The translations under genes were made by a program, and so were the position numbers. Under the pieces are notes generated by a model. It was not told the origin of the DNA, did no database searches, and was given only the letters and a program-made list of their open reading frames with translations. Of a DNA stretch of 64,000 bases, positions 42,114 through 49,792 are shown one piece after another. Position 1 is the stretch's first letter. Each line of letters begins with the position of its first letter. The stretch comes from Paenibacillus sp. FSL H8-0048 (GTDB lineage: Bacteria > Bacillota > Bacilli > Paenibacillales > Paenibacillaceae): assembly GCF_038002825.1 (NCBI RefSeq), contig NZ_JBBODF010000001.1:3720001-3784000 (forward strand). The letters are read 5' to 3'.

Positions 42114-42146
42114 ACCGCCCCCTCTCGCAAAGGCATGCGGTCTATC
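42108..42146. terminator. Shared bidirectional terminator of toxin copy 2 and its antisense RNA
   Basis: AAATAGACCGC ... GCGGTCTAT, overlapping the toxin's last codons as at copy 1. Confidence 0.7.
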
Positions 42147-42242
42147 TGTCGTGTCCTGTTTGTTGAGGCCCGCCCTTAAAAGCGGATATTGCACAGGGAG
42201 TCGTGTTGGCGCACGGCTCTCTTTGCATTGTACGCTTGTTCT
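42108..42242 (-). ncRNA. Candidate antisense antitoxin RNA for toxin copy 2
   Basis: The -10 box TATAGT lies at 42254-42249 on the minus strand (the -35 is weaker than at copy 1). It is followed by the same GAGAGCCGTG/CACGACTC hairpin and by read-in to the shared terminator. The region between hairpin and toxin is conserved with copy 1 although it encodes no protein, which supports an RNA function. Confidence 0.5.
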
Positions 42243-42271
42243 GCCTTTACTATACCACAAATAAATAATAA

Positions 42272-42316
42272 AGTAATAATGTAGTAACGTACAATTACTA
42301 CACTACATTACTACAT
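42272..42316. repeat. AT-rich nested direct and inverted repeats
   Basis: GTAGTAA (42281-42287) and TTACTAC (42295-42301) are inverted, and ACTACAT recurs at 42302 and 42310. All are built from GTAGT/ACTAC words. It lies between the toxin locus and the mobilisation genes. A binding site or an element-end sequence is possible. Confidence 0.4.
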
Positions 42317-42373
42317 AACCATGAACATCTACGGCCATGCGCTCCAGTCAGCGGACCAGGCTTGGGAAAAGCG

Positions 42374-42416
42374 CAAAAATAAAGACGCTACAGGAGTAAT
42401 TCCCGAGCGCCTTCTT
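42374..42416 (-). terminator. Terminator downstream of the relaxase gene
   Basis: On the minus strand GGCGCTCGGGAATTACTCC and AGCGTCTTTATTTTTGC form a stem and T-run. The same core occurs at 6507-6548. The stretch 42425-42579 shows no gene. Confidence 0.55.
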
Positions 42417-42579
42417 GCTTTCTTTTATGTCGAATTATCACCAGTTACTGGCGATTATCTTAATTTTTCGCACCACATTTGCACCAACGAACAATCAAAC
42501 TCCCTGTCCCACTAACTTCCACGCAGCTGTATCATAGAAAAAGCCCTTGATACACAAGGCTCCCCACCACTGTACTATT

Positions 42580-43635
42580 TCAGCTCCAGTAAAGCGACTG
42601 ATTCGATATGGCTTGTGCAGTCAGCAGCGACATCCTTCGCACATCCTCACGCAAACGAAAGGTTGGTCTTTTAGCTGTCTTACGATTGGAGGGAATAATG
42701 CCCATTTGATACAGGTACTTTACATATAAGCCCTGTAAGCCTTGAAGCTTGCGACTGCCGGCCACTTTCCCGTACAGGATACCCTTTCGTTTTCGTGGTG
42801 GTAGAGCTGGCATTGCTTGCTTGGGAGCTTTGTTTTGGAGAATACGCTGCTTGAGTGCCTCTTCGCTGTACGATTCTCCAAGACTACGCAAACGAACAAA
42901 GCGCTGCTTACTTGGAGGACGGATTGCCCAAAGCTTTGCCGTTGTCTTTACCTCGTATCCCTTCTTTTGTAATTGCGAAAAAAACTGTGTCATAGTCATC
43001 GCGGCAGTCAGCGCCTGATCCACATCCTCACGAATGAGTCCTCGCCAGGTTGGACGCTTTTCACGCTCTGCTCTCCATTCTCCATAATGTGTAGCCCTTC
43101 CGTGTTCGGGCTGTGTAATAACTGACAATGCATGCTCTCTGCAAAGCCGATCCGAGGTTTGACGGAGCAGTGCATAGGAGGCCTTGTTATCGTAGTAGCG
43201 CTTGCCATCAAAAAAAGAAACAGCATTTAGCACAAAGTGATTGTGTAAATGCTGCTTGTCCAGATGGGTCGATACCACCACCTCAAAGCGCTCTCCCCAT
43301 AGCTCCTGCGCCAGCTTCATTCCGATAGCATGGGCAATTTCCGGTGTTGCTTCACCGGGTGCAAAGGATTGATAGCCGTGAAAGGCCAGAATGCCCTCCG
43401 TCTTTTGGAATTGTCTTTTTGTTCGTTGCATCTGCTCATATGCAGTAAGCGGATCACAATTGATGCCACTCACATATAGCTGCTTTTCCGTTTTGCTGCT
43501 GTCTTGTACGTAATTCAAGGCTTGCTCTAGGCCGCTTTCTATTGCTTGAGATAAATATGTTTTTTCAGGATTAGCAACGTAGTCAATGACTCGCTTTAGC
43601 CGATCTGTCACATCCCAAATGGCTGTTGTAGCCAA
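42580..43635 (-). CDS. Relaxase/mobilization nuclease (Tn1549-like)
   Basis: This nicks the element's origin of transfer and stays bound to the 5' end. It has the N-terminal relaxase region ATTAIWDVTDRLKRVIDYV, typical of the relaxase group found in Tn1549-like elements, and the metal-binding His motif HLHNHF at about residues 129-134. I chose TTG 43635, which has AAGGAGG seven bases upstream; the GTG at 43641 overlaps that site. At about 351 residues it is shorter than typical relatives, and its end (TAQAISNQSLYWS) looks abrupt. The C-terminus may be truncated near the element boundary. A MobC-like gene and an oriT-like region lie upstream. Confidence 0.88.
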   Translation of the reverse strand: MATTAIWDVTDRLKRVIDYVANPEKTYLSQAIESGLEQALNYVQDSSKTEKQLYVSGINCDPLTAYEQMQRTKRQFQKTEGILAFHGYQSFAPGEATPEIAHAIGMKLAQELWGERFEVVVSTHLDKQHLHNHFVLNAVSFFDGKRYYDNKASYALLRQTSDRLCREHALSVITQPEHGRATHYGEWRAEREKRPTWRGLIREDVDQALTAAMTMTQFFSQLQKKGYEVKTTAKLWAIRPPSKQRFVRLRSLGESYSEEALKQRILQNKAPKQAMPALPPRKRKGILYGKVAGSRKLQGLQGLYVKYLYQMGIIPSNRKTAKRPTFRLREDVRRMSLLTAQAISNQSLYWS

Positions 43636-43651
43636 TGACACACCTCCTTAC

Positions 43652-44008
43652 TTATGGTGAAGGTGTTGAGTTTAAGCTTGCCCGTTTTTCTGGAGCGGTT
43701 ACTGCCTGTTGAATATGCTGGACTGATTTCCGAAGTCGGTCGGCCTCCTGTTGAAAAACAAATGTATCCAAATGTCCAGTTGCATTAGCCTTGGCTGCAA
43801 GCTGGTTTAAGTTGTTCCCAATAGCATGAAGCTCTCTTGTCATGGCATAGTAGTCTGGAGGAGGCAACTCTTTAGGAGAATATCCTTGAATCAATAAACG
43901 AATAAATGCTTCTCTGGAAAGACCAGAGCTTTGAACCTGCGAAAGCAAACGTTTATTCTCCTTTTCATTGAGCCGAATTACAACTCGGATGTCTCGTTTT
44001 CTCAACAA
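43652..44008 (-). CDS. MobC-like relaxosome protein
   Basis: A relaxosome accessory protein of 118 residues. The N-terminal half looks like a ribbon-helix-helix DNA-binding unit (RVVIRLNEKENKRLLSQVQ then LSREAFIRLLI). It is followed by the mobilisation signature MTRELHAIGNNLNQLAAKAN shared by MobC-type proteins. TTG codons at 44008 and 44005 follow GGAGGG, and the exact start is one of these. It binds near the origin of transfer and helps the relaxase, whose gene follows 16 bases downstream. Confidence 0.88.
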   Translation of the reverse strand: MLRKRDIRVVIRLNEKENKRLLSQVQSSGLSREAFIRLLIQGYSPKELPPPDYYAMTRELHAIGNNLNQLAAKANATGHLDTFVFQQEADRLRKSVQHIQQAVTAPEKRASLNSTPSP

Positions 44009-44099
44009 TGCGCCCTCCTTTTTTTAATAATATGTCTTAAAACCAATGCTTCTATAATGAAAGCAAATATGCAAAAAACATTGTCATTCTGTAGGGGTA

Positions 44100-44181
44100 T
44101 TAGGGGCTATGCCCCTAACAAGCGAATTTGGGCAACCAAATTCAGTGCTTGCTACAACACGAGACAGTTGTCTCGTGTTGT
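44100..44181. other. Candidate origin of transfer (three consecutive perfect hairpins)
   Basis: Three inverted repeats follow one another. They are TTAGGGG-ctatg-CCCCTAA (44100-44118), GAATTTGG-gcaa-CCAAATTC (44124-44143) and a 12-bp stem ACAACACGAGAC-agtt-GTCTCGTGTTGT (44154-44181). The spacer AGTGCTTGCT between the second and third is the most likely nick region. The location directly upstream of mobC and the relaxase is where oriT usually lies. The nick site itself cannot be fixed from sequence. Confidence 0.65.
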
Positions 44182-44219
44182 CCTAAAACATACCTGCCGA
44201 AAAAAATCATCTACAGCAA

Positions 44220-44252
44220 AAAGACGCCGATTCAATCAGTACCGGCGCCTTC
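44220..44252 (-). terminator. Terminator of the sigma-factor operon
   Basis: On the minus strand AAGGCGCCG ... CGGCGTCTT is followed by TTTGC. It lies 49 bases after the stop of the DUF4367-like gene. Confidence 0.65.
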
Positions 44253-44300
44253 CATATTTTTAAGTCTCTTTACAAATCCCTAATCACCTGCATAATATTT

Positions 44301-44927
44301 TCACCTTACACTCTCAACAGTTCTTATCATTTCCTGTTCAGATACAGGTTCGGTAAATTGAACAGAATAGGAGAAGCCGTCACTTTGCCAGATCGCAAGT
44401 ACATAATGATTATCGTTTCCTTTCAGCGTTACATGGCTTCTATTAATAGTGATGTCCTTCTTGCTAGTATTCTCTGCGTAATCTCCACTCACATCCTCAT
44501 TACGTGAGGACATCCTGAACACAAGTTGTTGTTGTTCACCACTATAGATAATTTCCCCAAGATCATTCCAATAGGATGTATATTTGACTTGCTTAACACT
44601 AAATAAAGGATCGGTGATTTCCTTCATGGTAAAACCGACACCCTTGGATAGCTGCTCGATCGATTGAACTTCAACAATATCGGGTGTCACCAAAACTGGT
44701 GGTTCATTGGTTGTTTGCATTACGTTGTGAATCACCACTGAACCTACGAGCAAAAACAGAAAGCAAGCAGCTATAGTCATATACCTTTTGTAATTCGGAA
44801 AGTGTATGACCTTCTTTGGCTTCTGTTCCCAATCAAGCTGCTGAAGATGGTTCAGAATGCGTGTCTGCATTTCTGCAGTAACTTCAATCTTTTCCATCAC
44901 TTCATTGTACTTATTCTCCAAAATCAT
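44301..44927 (-). CDS. Probable anti-sigma or DUF4367-like membrane protein
   Basis: A 208-residue single-pass protein. The cytoplasmic N-terminus (about 1-48) is followed by a transmembrane helix (about 50-68, MTIAACFLFLLVGSVVIHNV) and an extracytoplasmic DUF4367-like domain. This domain includes GEIIYSGEQQQLVFRMSS, EDVSGDYAEN and HYVLAIWQSDGFSYSVQF. Its ATG overlaps the end of the ECF sigma gene by 17 bases, the classical sigma/anti-sigma arrangement. The domain is related to the two repeats in the lipoprotein at 46310-47257, including the shared 'EDISGDY/EDVSGDY' motif. Confidence 0.8.
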   Translation of the reverse strand: MILENKYNEVMEKIEVTAEMQTRILNHLQQLDWEQKPKKVIHFPNYKRYMTIAACFLFLLVGSVVIHNVMQTTNEPPVLVTPDIVEVQSIEQLSKGVGFTMKEITDPLFSVKQVKYTSYWNDLGEIIYSGEQQQLVFRMSSRNEDVSGDYAENTSKKDITINRSHVTLKGNDNHYVLAIWQSDGFSYSVQFTEPVSEQEMIRTVESVR

Positions 44928-45543
44928 ACACCTCCTTCAGTACAAGCTTTAGTTTGGATCTAGCACGTAGCAGCAAGGAGCGCACCGTTGCCTCTCTTTT
45001 GGATAATACCGAAGCAATTTGAGCTGTAGAATAACCCTCGTGATAATAGAGATGCACCACTTCACGATAAGTAGTGGGGAGCTGCTTTACTGCCTCCCAC
45101 ACAAAAGCAAGATCCTCTGCTTCACTTGCTACTAAACCTTCATTCAAATCGTCCGTCCTTCGGATTTTATTGTATTTAATCTTATTTTTGCTAATGTTCA
45201 TGGCAACCCGCAAAAACCATGCCTTTTCATGCTCCGTGGATTTAAGGTGAGGCTGTGTTCTAATATATTGAATCAATGTATCCTGCAAAACGTCCTCTGC
45301 ATCGCTCATATTATGCAAATAGGAGTATGCTATACGAAGTACACTACTCCCGTAGAGGGACATGAGTTGCTTCGCTTGCTCATTTACCTGTACAGACTGT
45401 AATTCCCCCTGCATAGGGATTATCTTGCTATCACTACTCATGGATATCGTAGAAAGCAAATAGTAGAATAGAGAGTCGATACCTCTTTTTAAAAGCATCA
45501 ACATTTCCCGAAGCAGACTGTAGCCCCTGTACACATCAATCAT
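44911..45543 (-). CDS. ECF-type sigma-70 factor
   Basis: An RNA polymerase sigma factor of the ECF class. Region 2 (LYGSSVLRIAYSYLHNMSDA, DVLQDTLIQYI, EKAWFLRVAMNISKNK) and region 4 (LPTTYREVVHLYYHEGYSTA, LSKREATVRSLLLRAR) are complete. The start is uncertain. ATG 45543 has AAGGTGATGAA just upstream and gives about 210 residues, with an N-terminal extension of about 50. The frame runs open to 45606. It is co-transcribed with the overlapping anti-sigma-like gene. It probably drives genes of this element, since its downstream partner's domain recurs in the nearby lipoprotein. Confidence 0.88.
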   Translation of the reverse strand: MIDVYRGYSLLREMLMLLKRGIDSLFYYLLSTISMSSDSKIIPMQGELQSVQVNEQAKQLMSLYGSSVLRIAYSYLHNMSDAEDVLQDTLIQYIRTQPHLKSTEHEKAWFLRVAMNISKNKIKYNKIRRTDDLNEGLVASEAEDLAFVWEAVKQLPTTYREVVHLYYHEGYSTAQIASVLSKREATVRSLLLRARSKLKLVLKEVYDFGE

Positions 45544-45637
45544 TTCATCACCTTCCTCAATTTCTGTTGTAATTGACAGTTTCTTCATCCCCATTTTATA
45601 GTACAACTCTCATAGAGAGATTCGATTTTCATTAGCC

Positions 45638-46201
45638 TCACTGTCTTACCTCATCAATAACCTTAGGAGCCAGTAACCAAAAAAGCAATTTCCCCATAGT
45701 GTATTTCAGTAATTCAATATATTCTTCTTTTTCTATTTCACCGCCAAAAATCAACATCTCATAGGTATCTCCTCTTTCAATACTTGAAAGCGAAGCTTCC
45801 TTGTAACCATGTCGCACGTAAAATTTTTTCCTTCTTTCTCTCTCAGCTTGATTTGCAGCCATTACTTGTGTAGATTCAACGTTTAATATGATACGCTTAT
45901 CTGAATATCGTTCATTCATTAATTGAAGCACTTTACTCCCATAGCCATTTCCACGGAAAATTTCATCAATTGCAAAATAAAGAATAAAAACCAGTTCTTT
46001 ATAGTGAACAACAAAGAGAAACCCTACAAACAAATCACGATCCGTGACGAGCAGCAGCTCCATCTTATTCTCATCACAAAGCTTTAGCAGTAGTTTAAAC
46101 GGGATTCGTTCCTTCTTAGGAAAGCTGTTTATATACAGTTTGTTAACTAAAAATATAGAAAGCTGGTTATCTTCTGGGAGTAACGTGCTTAATGCCACCA
46201 T
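45638..46201 (-). CDS. GNAT-family N-acetyltransferase
   Basis: An acyltransferase-like protein of 187 residues. The acetyl-CoA-binding motif A reads IDEIFRGNGYGSKVLQLM (R-x-x-G-x-G/A pattern), preceded by a strand FILYFAIDEI and followed by ERRKKFYVRHGYKEA, the usual 'FY...GF' motif. The ATG follows AAAGGATTCC. The last 25 residues (TMGKLLFWLLAPKVIDEVR) form a hydrophobic helix that could touch the membrane. The substrate is unknown. It lies between the lipoprotein and the sigma operon on the mobile element. Confidence 0.82.
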   Translation of the reverse strand: MVALSTLLPEDNQLSIFLVNKLYINSFPKKERIPFKLLLKLCDENKMELLLVTDRDLFVGFLFVVHYKELVFILYFAIDEIFRGNGYGSKVLQLMNERYSDKRIILNVESTQVMAANQAERERRKKFYVRHGYKEASLSSIERGDTYEMLIFGGEIEKEEYIELLKYTMGKLLFWLLAPKVIDEVRQ

Positions 46202-46309
46202 GAATGGAATCCTTTCTCTTTCTTGCTATTTCCTACAAATATACTTCTATATTGAGGATGACGGTTCTGTAGTAAACAGCGCCGCCATCCTCTTATATCT
46301 TTTGTTTAA

Positions 46310-47257
46310 TTAACGAATCGCTTCAATCATCGTACTGATAGCAGCAGCATCGAGGGCAACTCCACCACTACTAGCTGTAATGGAATAGCTGTACTCCCCT
46401 TCTGTCCATGTCGCCACTTGAATATTTCCGTTATTCCCCTTGGTTGCTACCTTCTTATCACCAACCGTCAGCGATTTGCTTTCGCTGTATTCATTATAGT
46501 CACCACTAATATCTTCGTTGCCTTTTGCTTTGCGAATCGTTAGTTGTTCATTAGCAGTTTGATAAATAACCTGAATCATGTCCTTTTCAACAGCCTCTAT
46601 CAGTTCCTGCGTATAGCCTGCAGGCATTTTATCAGGCAGTGTCAGGGTTAGATCAGCGAATGCTTCTGCCTTTGCAAGAGTATTGAATTTATGAAAAGGA
46701 CTTGGAATTTCGACATCTCCACCAATGCCTCCTGTACTATTCATGCTGTTAATCATATCGCTTAACGTCGCACTGTCAAGTCCGGTGCTATCAGTAATAG
46801 CATACGTATAATTCCCTTCAGTCCAGGTTGCATTGTGTATTTTACCGTTCTCACCTTTTGTTTTCACCTTTAGTTTCCCAATGGTGATTTCTTTTGCTTC
46901 TGTATATTTGTTGTAATCGCCACTAATATCCTCACTGCCTTTTGCCTTACGAATCGTCATGTCGCCATTGTCAGATTGATAAATAATCTGAATCATATTT
47001 TTTTCAACAGCCTCTATCAGCTTTTGTGTATAACCGGCAGGTAAACTGGTAGGCAATGTGATAGTAAGACCAGCAAATGTCTCAGCTTCTGTTAAAGTTT
47101 TAAACTCATGAAAAGGACTTGGAATTTCGACATCTCCACCAATCACTTGCTTGCTTTCTTGAGCTTGAGATTTGTTTTTTGCTGGCTCCATATTGGAGCA
47201 GGCTGTGAAGGACATCAACATCATACCGCTAAGTGCAATAGCTACCATTTTTTTCAT
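46310..47257 (-). CDS. Lipoprotein with two tandem DUF4367-like domains
   Basis: A 315-residue lipoprotein with the lipobox SFTAC (Cys20). The mature part consists of two tandem copies of about 130 residues. Each begins GGDVEIPSPFH and repeats GYTQ.LIEAVEK, RKAKG.EDISGDYN and ATWTEG.Y.Y.IT. The copies are clearly a recent duplication, about two-thirds identical by eye. Each resembles the DUF4367 domain of the anti-sigma-like protein at 44301-44927, so a regulatory or sensory link is plausible. The ATG has GAGGGAG upstream. The gap 47258-47438 shows no feature. Confidence 0.8.
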   Translation of the reverse strand: MKKMVAIALSGMMLMSFTACSNMEPAKNKSQAQESKQVIGGDVEIPSPFHEFKTLTEAETFAGLTITLPTSLPAGYTQKLIEAVEKNMIQIIYQSDNGDMTIRKAKGSEDISGDYNKYTEAKEITIGKLKVKTKGENGKIHNATWTEGNYTYAITDSTGLDSATLSDMINSMNSTGGIGGDVEIPSPFHKFNTLAKAEAFADLTLTLPDKMPAGYTQELIEAVEKDMIQVIYQTANEQLTIRKAKGNEDISGDYNEYSESKSLTVGDKKVATKGNNGNIQVATWTEGEYSYSITASSGGVALDAAAISTMIEAIR

Positions 47258-47438
47258 TTCTATAACTCCCTCTCGTGTTTGGTTTTATTTTTCCACATTT
47301 TTTTGTGGTTCTGCCATATACACAAATGAAAAGGGGATTATGTTGCAATGGAGTGAAAATTATTTAATTCAGTTTTTCTGAGTATCCTTGCTTCACTTTT
47401 CCATTAACTTAATCCACTATTAAGTTGTTGTTTTGTAG

Positions 47439-48401
47439 TTATCGCTGATTATGAACCTTCCTTAGCTGTTGACTACGAAAACAGAGTAATTCCTCATTTA
47501 CATCCTTTCCAGTTGTAGGTGATTCATCCATAACAATAAGCTGAGAGGATAACAACACTTGAATAGTTGCCGTTGCCATTCTCCCTGCCTCATCATTATC
47601 TAAATGCAGCACCAGTCGTCTAATTTCAGGGCGAGCATTTAAATACTGGGTTAAGGCTGCTGGAGCATCCACCTGTTCCTTGCCCACTGATGGCTTGTAG
47701 ATACCACCCAATGAAAGCAAATGCATCTGCCTCCAATCCGAGCCTTTCAGCTTTGCTAGCGTGCAGTACGATAGCAAATCAATTGCACTCTCAAACAAAT
47801 GAAGATTTTCCCCGTCATCTTTTGCCGCAATAGAAAAGGAGTAGCGCTTATCGCTACCCCCTACCTCGCCCATATATTTTGTTTTACTTGTGCCACGGAT
47901 AGCCGCATAGCGGGGAACATCTTGCAGATCAAAGCCAACAAAAACAGCATTATGGTAAGGATGGCTTTCATACAGTCGCCCGGATACAATACAAAATTCA
48001 ATGATACTTTGTTCAATCCCTCGTTTTTTTAAATAAGTAATGACACGCTGATTGCTGCCACTTCGCTCCGGAAGCTTAAATTCCTTACTAGAAGAAGTTA
48101 AGATATCATGCTGAACATCCCTATGCGGTCTTTCTATTGAAGCCTGCCCTGTTAGTTCAAGCACAGCTTCTAGAAAGGTTAATCCCTTGACTTTAATGAG
48201 GTAGTCTAATGCAGAACGACCTCCGATTCCCCGAGACCACCAGAACCATTTCCCATTGGAGATTTTTAGACTGTCGTGGGTTCGAGTGCAGTACACGTTG
48301 CGAGAGCATCGAACCAGTTCGTAAGGCTCGTACACTTGTAAATATGTCAGCAAATCAAGCTGCTTCGCCTGTTCAATTTGCTCTTTACTTACGTAGCTCA
48401 A
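47439..48401 (-). CDS. DUF3991/TOPRIM-type primase-like protein
   Basis: A 320-residue protein of the type often found on Tn1549-like elements. The N-terminal region has a zinc-ribbon-like or DNA-binding start (YVSKEQIEQAKQLDLLTYLQ, then SLKISNGKWFWWSRGIGG). The C-terminal TOPRIM fold has the acidic residue in LHLFESAIDLLSY and the D-x-D motif in LVLHLDNDEAGRMA. I chose TTG 48401 because GGGGGGAG lies seven bases upstream; the frame runs open to 48497. It may support replication of the transferred strand. Confidence 0.82.
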   Translation of the reverse strand: MSYVSKEQIEQAKQLDLLTYLQVYEPYELVRCSRNVYCTRTHDSLKISNGKWFWWSRGIGGRSALDYLIKVKGLTFLEAVLELTGQASIERPHRDVQHDILTSSSKEFKLPERSGSNQRVITYLKKRGIEQSIIEFCIVSGRLYESHPYHNAVFVGFDLQDVPRYAAIRGTSKTKYMGEVGGSDKRYSFSIAAKDDGENLHLFESAIDLLSYCTLAKLKGSDWRQMHLLSLGGIYKPSVGKEQVDAPAALTQYLNARPEIRRLVLHLDNDEAGRMATATIQVLLSSQLIVMDESPTTGKDVNEELLCFRSQQLRKVHNQR

Positions 48402-48508
48402 GGCAGCTCCCCCCAATCCCTTAAACGTAATTTTGGAAAAAAGAAAGACAGCCCTGCGGCTGCCATGAATTTGCATTATAAATTGTATGGTAAGCACTAC
48501 GCTTTGAG

Positions 48509-49330
48509 TTACTGCCTCAATTCCTTTATCTCTTCAACCGTTAAGCCAGTTGCCTCCGAAATGGTTTGCAAATCCACACCTCTGTCCAAAAGTCGAATCG
48601 CAATTTCTTTGCTGGTTTCAGTCTTGGCCCCTTCGATTCGGGAATGCTCATCGCTTAGTGCCTTCATTCGGGCATCATAAGCCAGGCGTGCGGCGGTATC
48701 CTGGCTCAGAAACTCCAGTGTATCCATTGCTTTTTTCAGCATTGGCTCCTTCATCGTTAGCACCTCCCAATTGGATTTATCGACTCCCTTTAAAAACAAC
48801 AGCCAGTTCACCAGTCCGCCTTCTCCAAGCTCTGCCGAATGCTCGCTCAGCTTGGTCAACTCCATGATGTGAATTTCAATGTCATCCACCAATTGAATTC
48901 CGGTGCGATCCTCTCGCAAATGAAATACGTTATGATAACGGTCGTTAGGCAGACAGGAGTAATTCAGTATATTTATGGTTACACATTTCTTTAATGTATT
49001 GTAATTTCCACCCTTAGGTATCTGATGATAGTACATTTCTGACCAATAAAACAGCGTTCGTTTTTCCATATGATACGGGTTAAATAATTGCATTTCGATA
49101 TTCAAAAGCTCACCCTTGGCTGTCTTTGCCTTAATGTCCATAATGGACTGCTTGTCATTTGGACTGTCTGGCTCGGTGTACGGATTAAGCAGCACAATTT
49201 CAGTCAGTGGTGGTTCACCCGCCTCGCGGAAGGTGCTGTTCAAAAAGGCCAGCAGCACATCCTTGTTATGCTCGCTGCCGAAGATTCGTTTAAAAATAAC
49301 ATCTACACGCGGATCAAGCAATTCCAGCAT
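48509..49330 (-). CDS. Rpn-family (PD-(D/E)XK) recombination-promoting nuclease / putative transposase
   Basis: A 273-residue protein of the Rpn/YhgA-like group. Its start LDPRVDVIFKRIFGSEHNKD is typical, and the nuclease core reads SIMDIKAKTAKGELLNIEMQ, giving the D ... E-x-Q form of the PD-(D/E)XK site. It is followed by RTLFYWSEMYYHQI. The C-terminal third is variable and charged, with DRGVDLQTISEATGLTVEE resembling the short HTH found at the end of many family members. Such proteins cut DNA and promote RecA-independent recombination, and they are common on mobile DNA. Confidence 0.88.
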   Translation of the reverse strand: MLELLDPRVDVIFKRIFGSEHNKDVLLAFLNSTFREAGEPPLTEIVLLNPYTEPDSPNDKQSIMDIKAKTAKGELLNIEMQLFNPYHMEKRTLFYWSEMYYHQIPKGGNYNTLKKCVTINILNYSCLPNDRYHNVFHLREDRTGIQLVDDIEIHIMELTKLSEHSAELGEGGLVNWLLFLKGVDKSNWEVLTMKEPMLKKAMDTLEFLSQDTAARLAYDARMKALSDEHSRIEGAKTETSKEIAIRLLDRGVDLQTISEATGLTVEEIKELRQ

Positions 49331-49412
49331 GGGCCTCTCACTCCATTCCTAACTATCTTCATTATACCATTGTATCCTTTATAGTTGAATATACTCACCT
49401 TGGCTGGTTCGA

Positions 49413-49751
49413 TTAGAGCACACCTATTTTTTTAAAGTAGGAATAACAGTCGGCATGACCCTGCATGTAAATGGCTGCTCGCTCCATCTGATCAAGCTCA
49501 TCCCCAAGCGCTTTACTTAATAACCAAGCTTCAAAGTCCTCTTGATTTGGAAACAAGGTCCGATTGCCCTCCGATACGTTTTGGATCAACGGATGCTGCT
49601 GTAACAGAAGCGAACGCTGCTCCCCTAGCTGTCGGTATGCCAATTCACTTGCACGCAGCCGACTGACCACTTCATTTTCTATTTCACTAAAGCCCATTTT
49701 TAATAGCTCTGTCCATAGCTCCAATGCATACACACCCCTCCCTGTCTCCAC
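49413..49751 (-). CDS. Small hypothetical protein on the element, 112 aa
   Basis: A mostly helical soluble protein (LWTELLKMGFSEIENEVVSR, then LGEQRSLLLQQHPLIQ and a C-terminal HADCYSYFKKIGVL). The family is not recognised. The start is uncertain: the frame opens at GTG 49751, while a GTG at 49733 and a TTG at 49727 follow the AGGGAGG motif more closely. It lies 41 bases downstream of the methylase-helicase gene and is probably in the same transcript. Confidence 0.6.
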   Translation of the reverse strand: METGRGVYALELWTELLKMGFSEIENEVVSRLRASELAYRQLGEQRSLLLQQHPLIQNVSEGNRTLFPNQEDFEAWLLSKALGDELDQMERAAIYMQGHADCYSYFKKIGVL

Positions 49752-49792
49752 TATACAAAAGCCAGGCTAGGAGATCGAATGTGTCAAACGAA

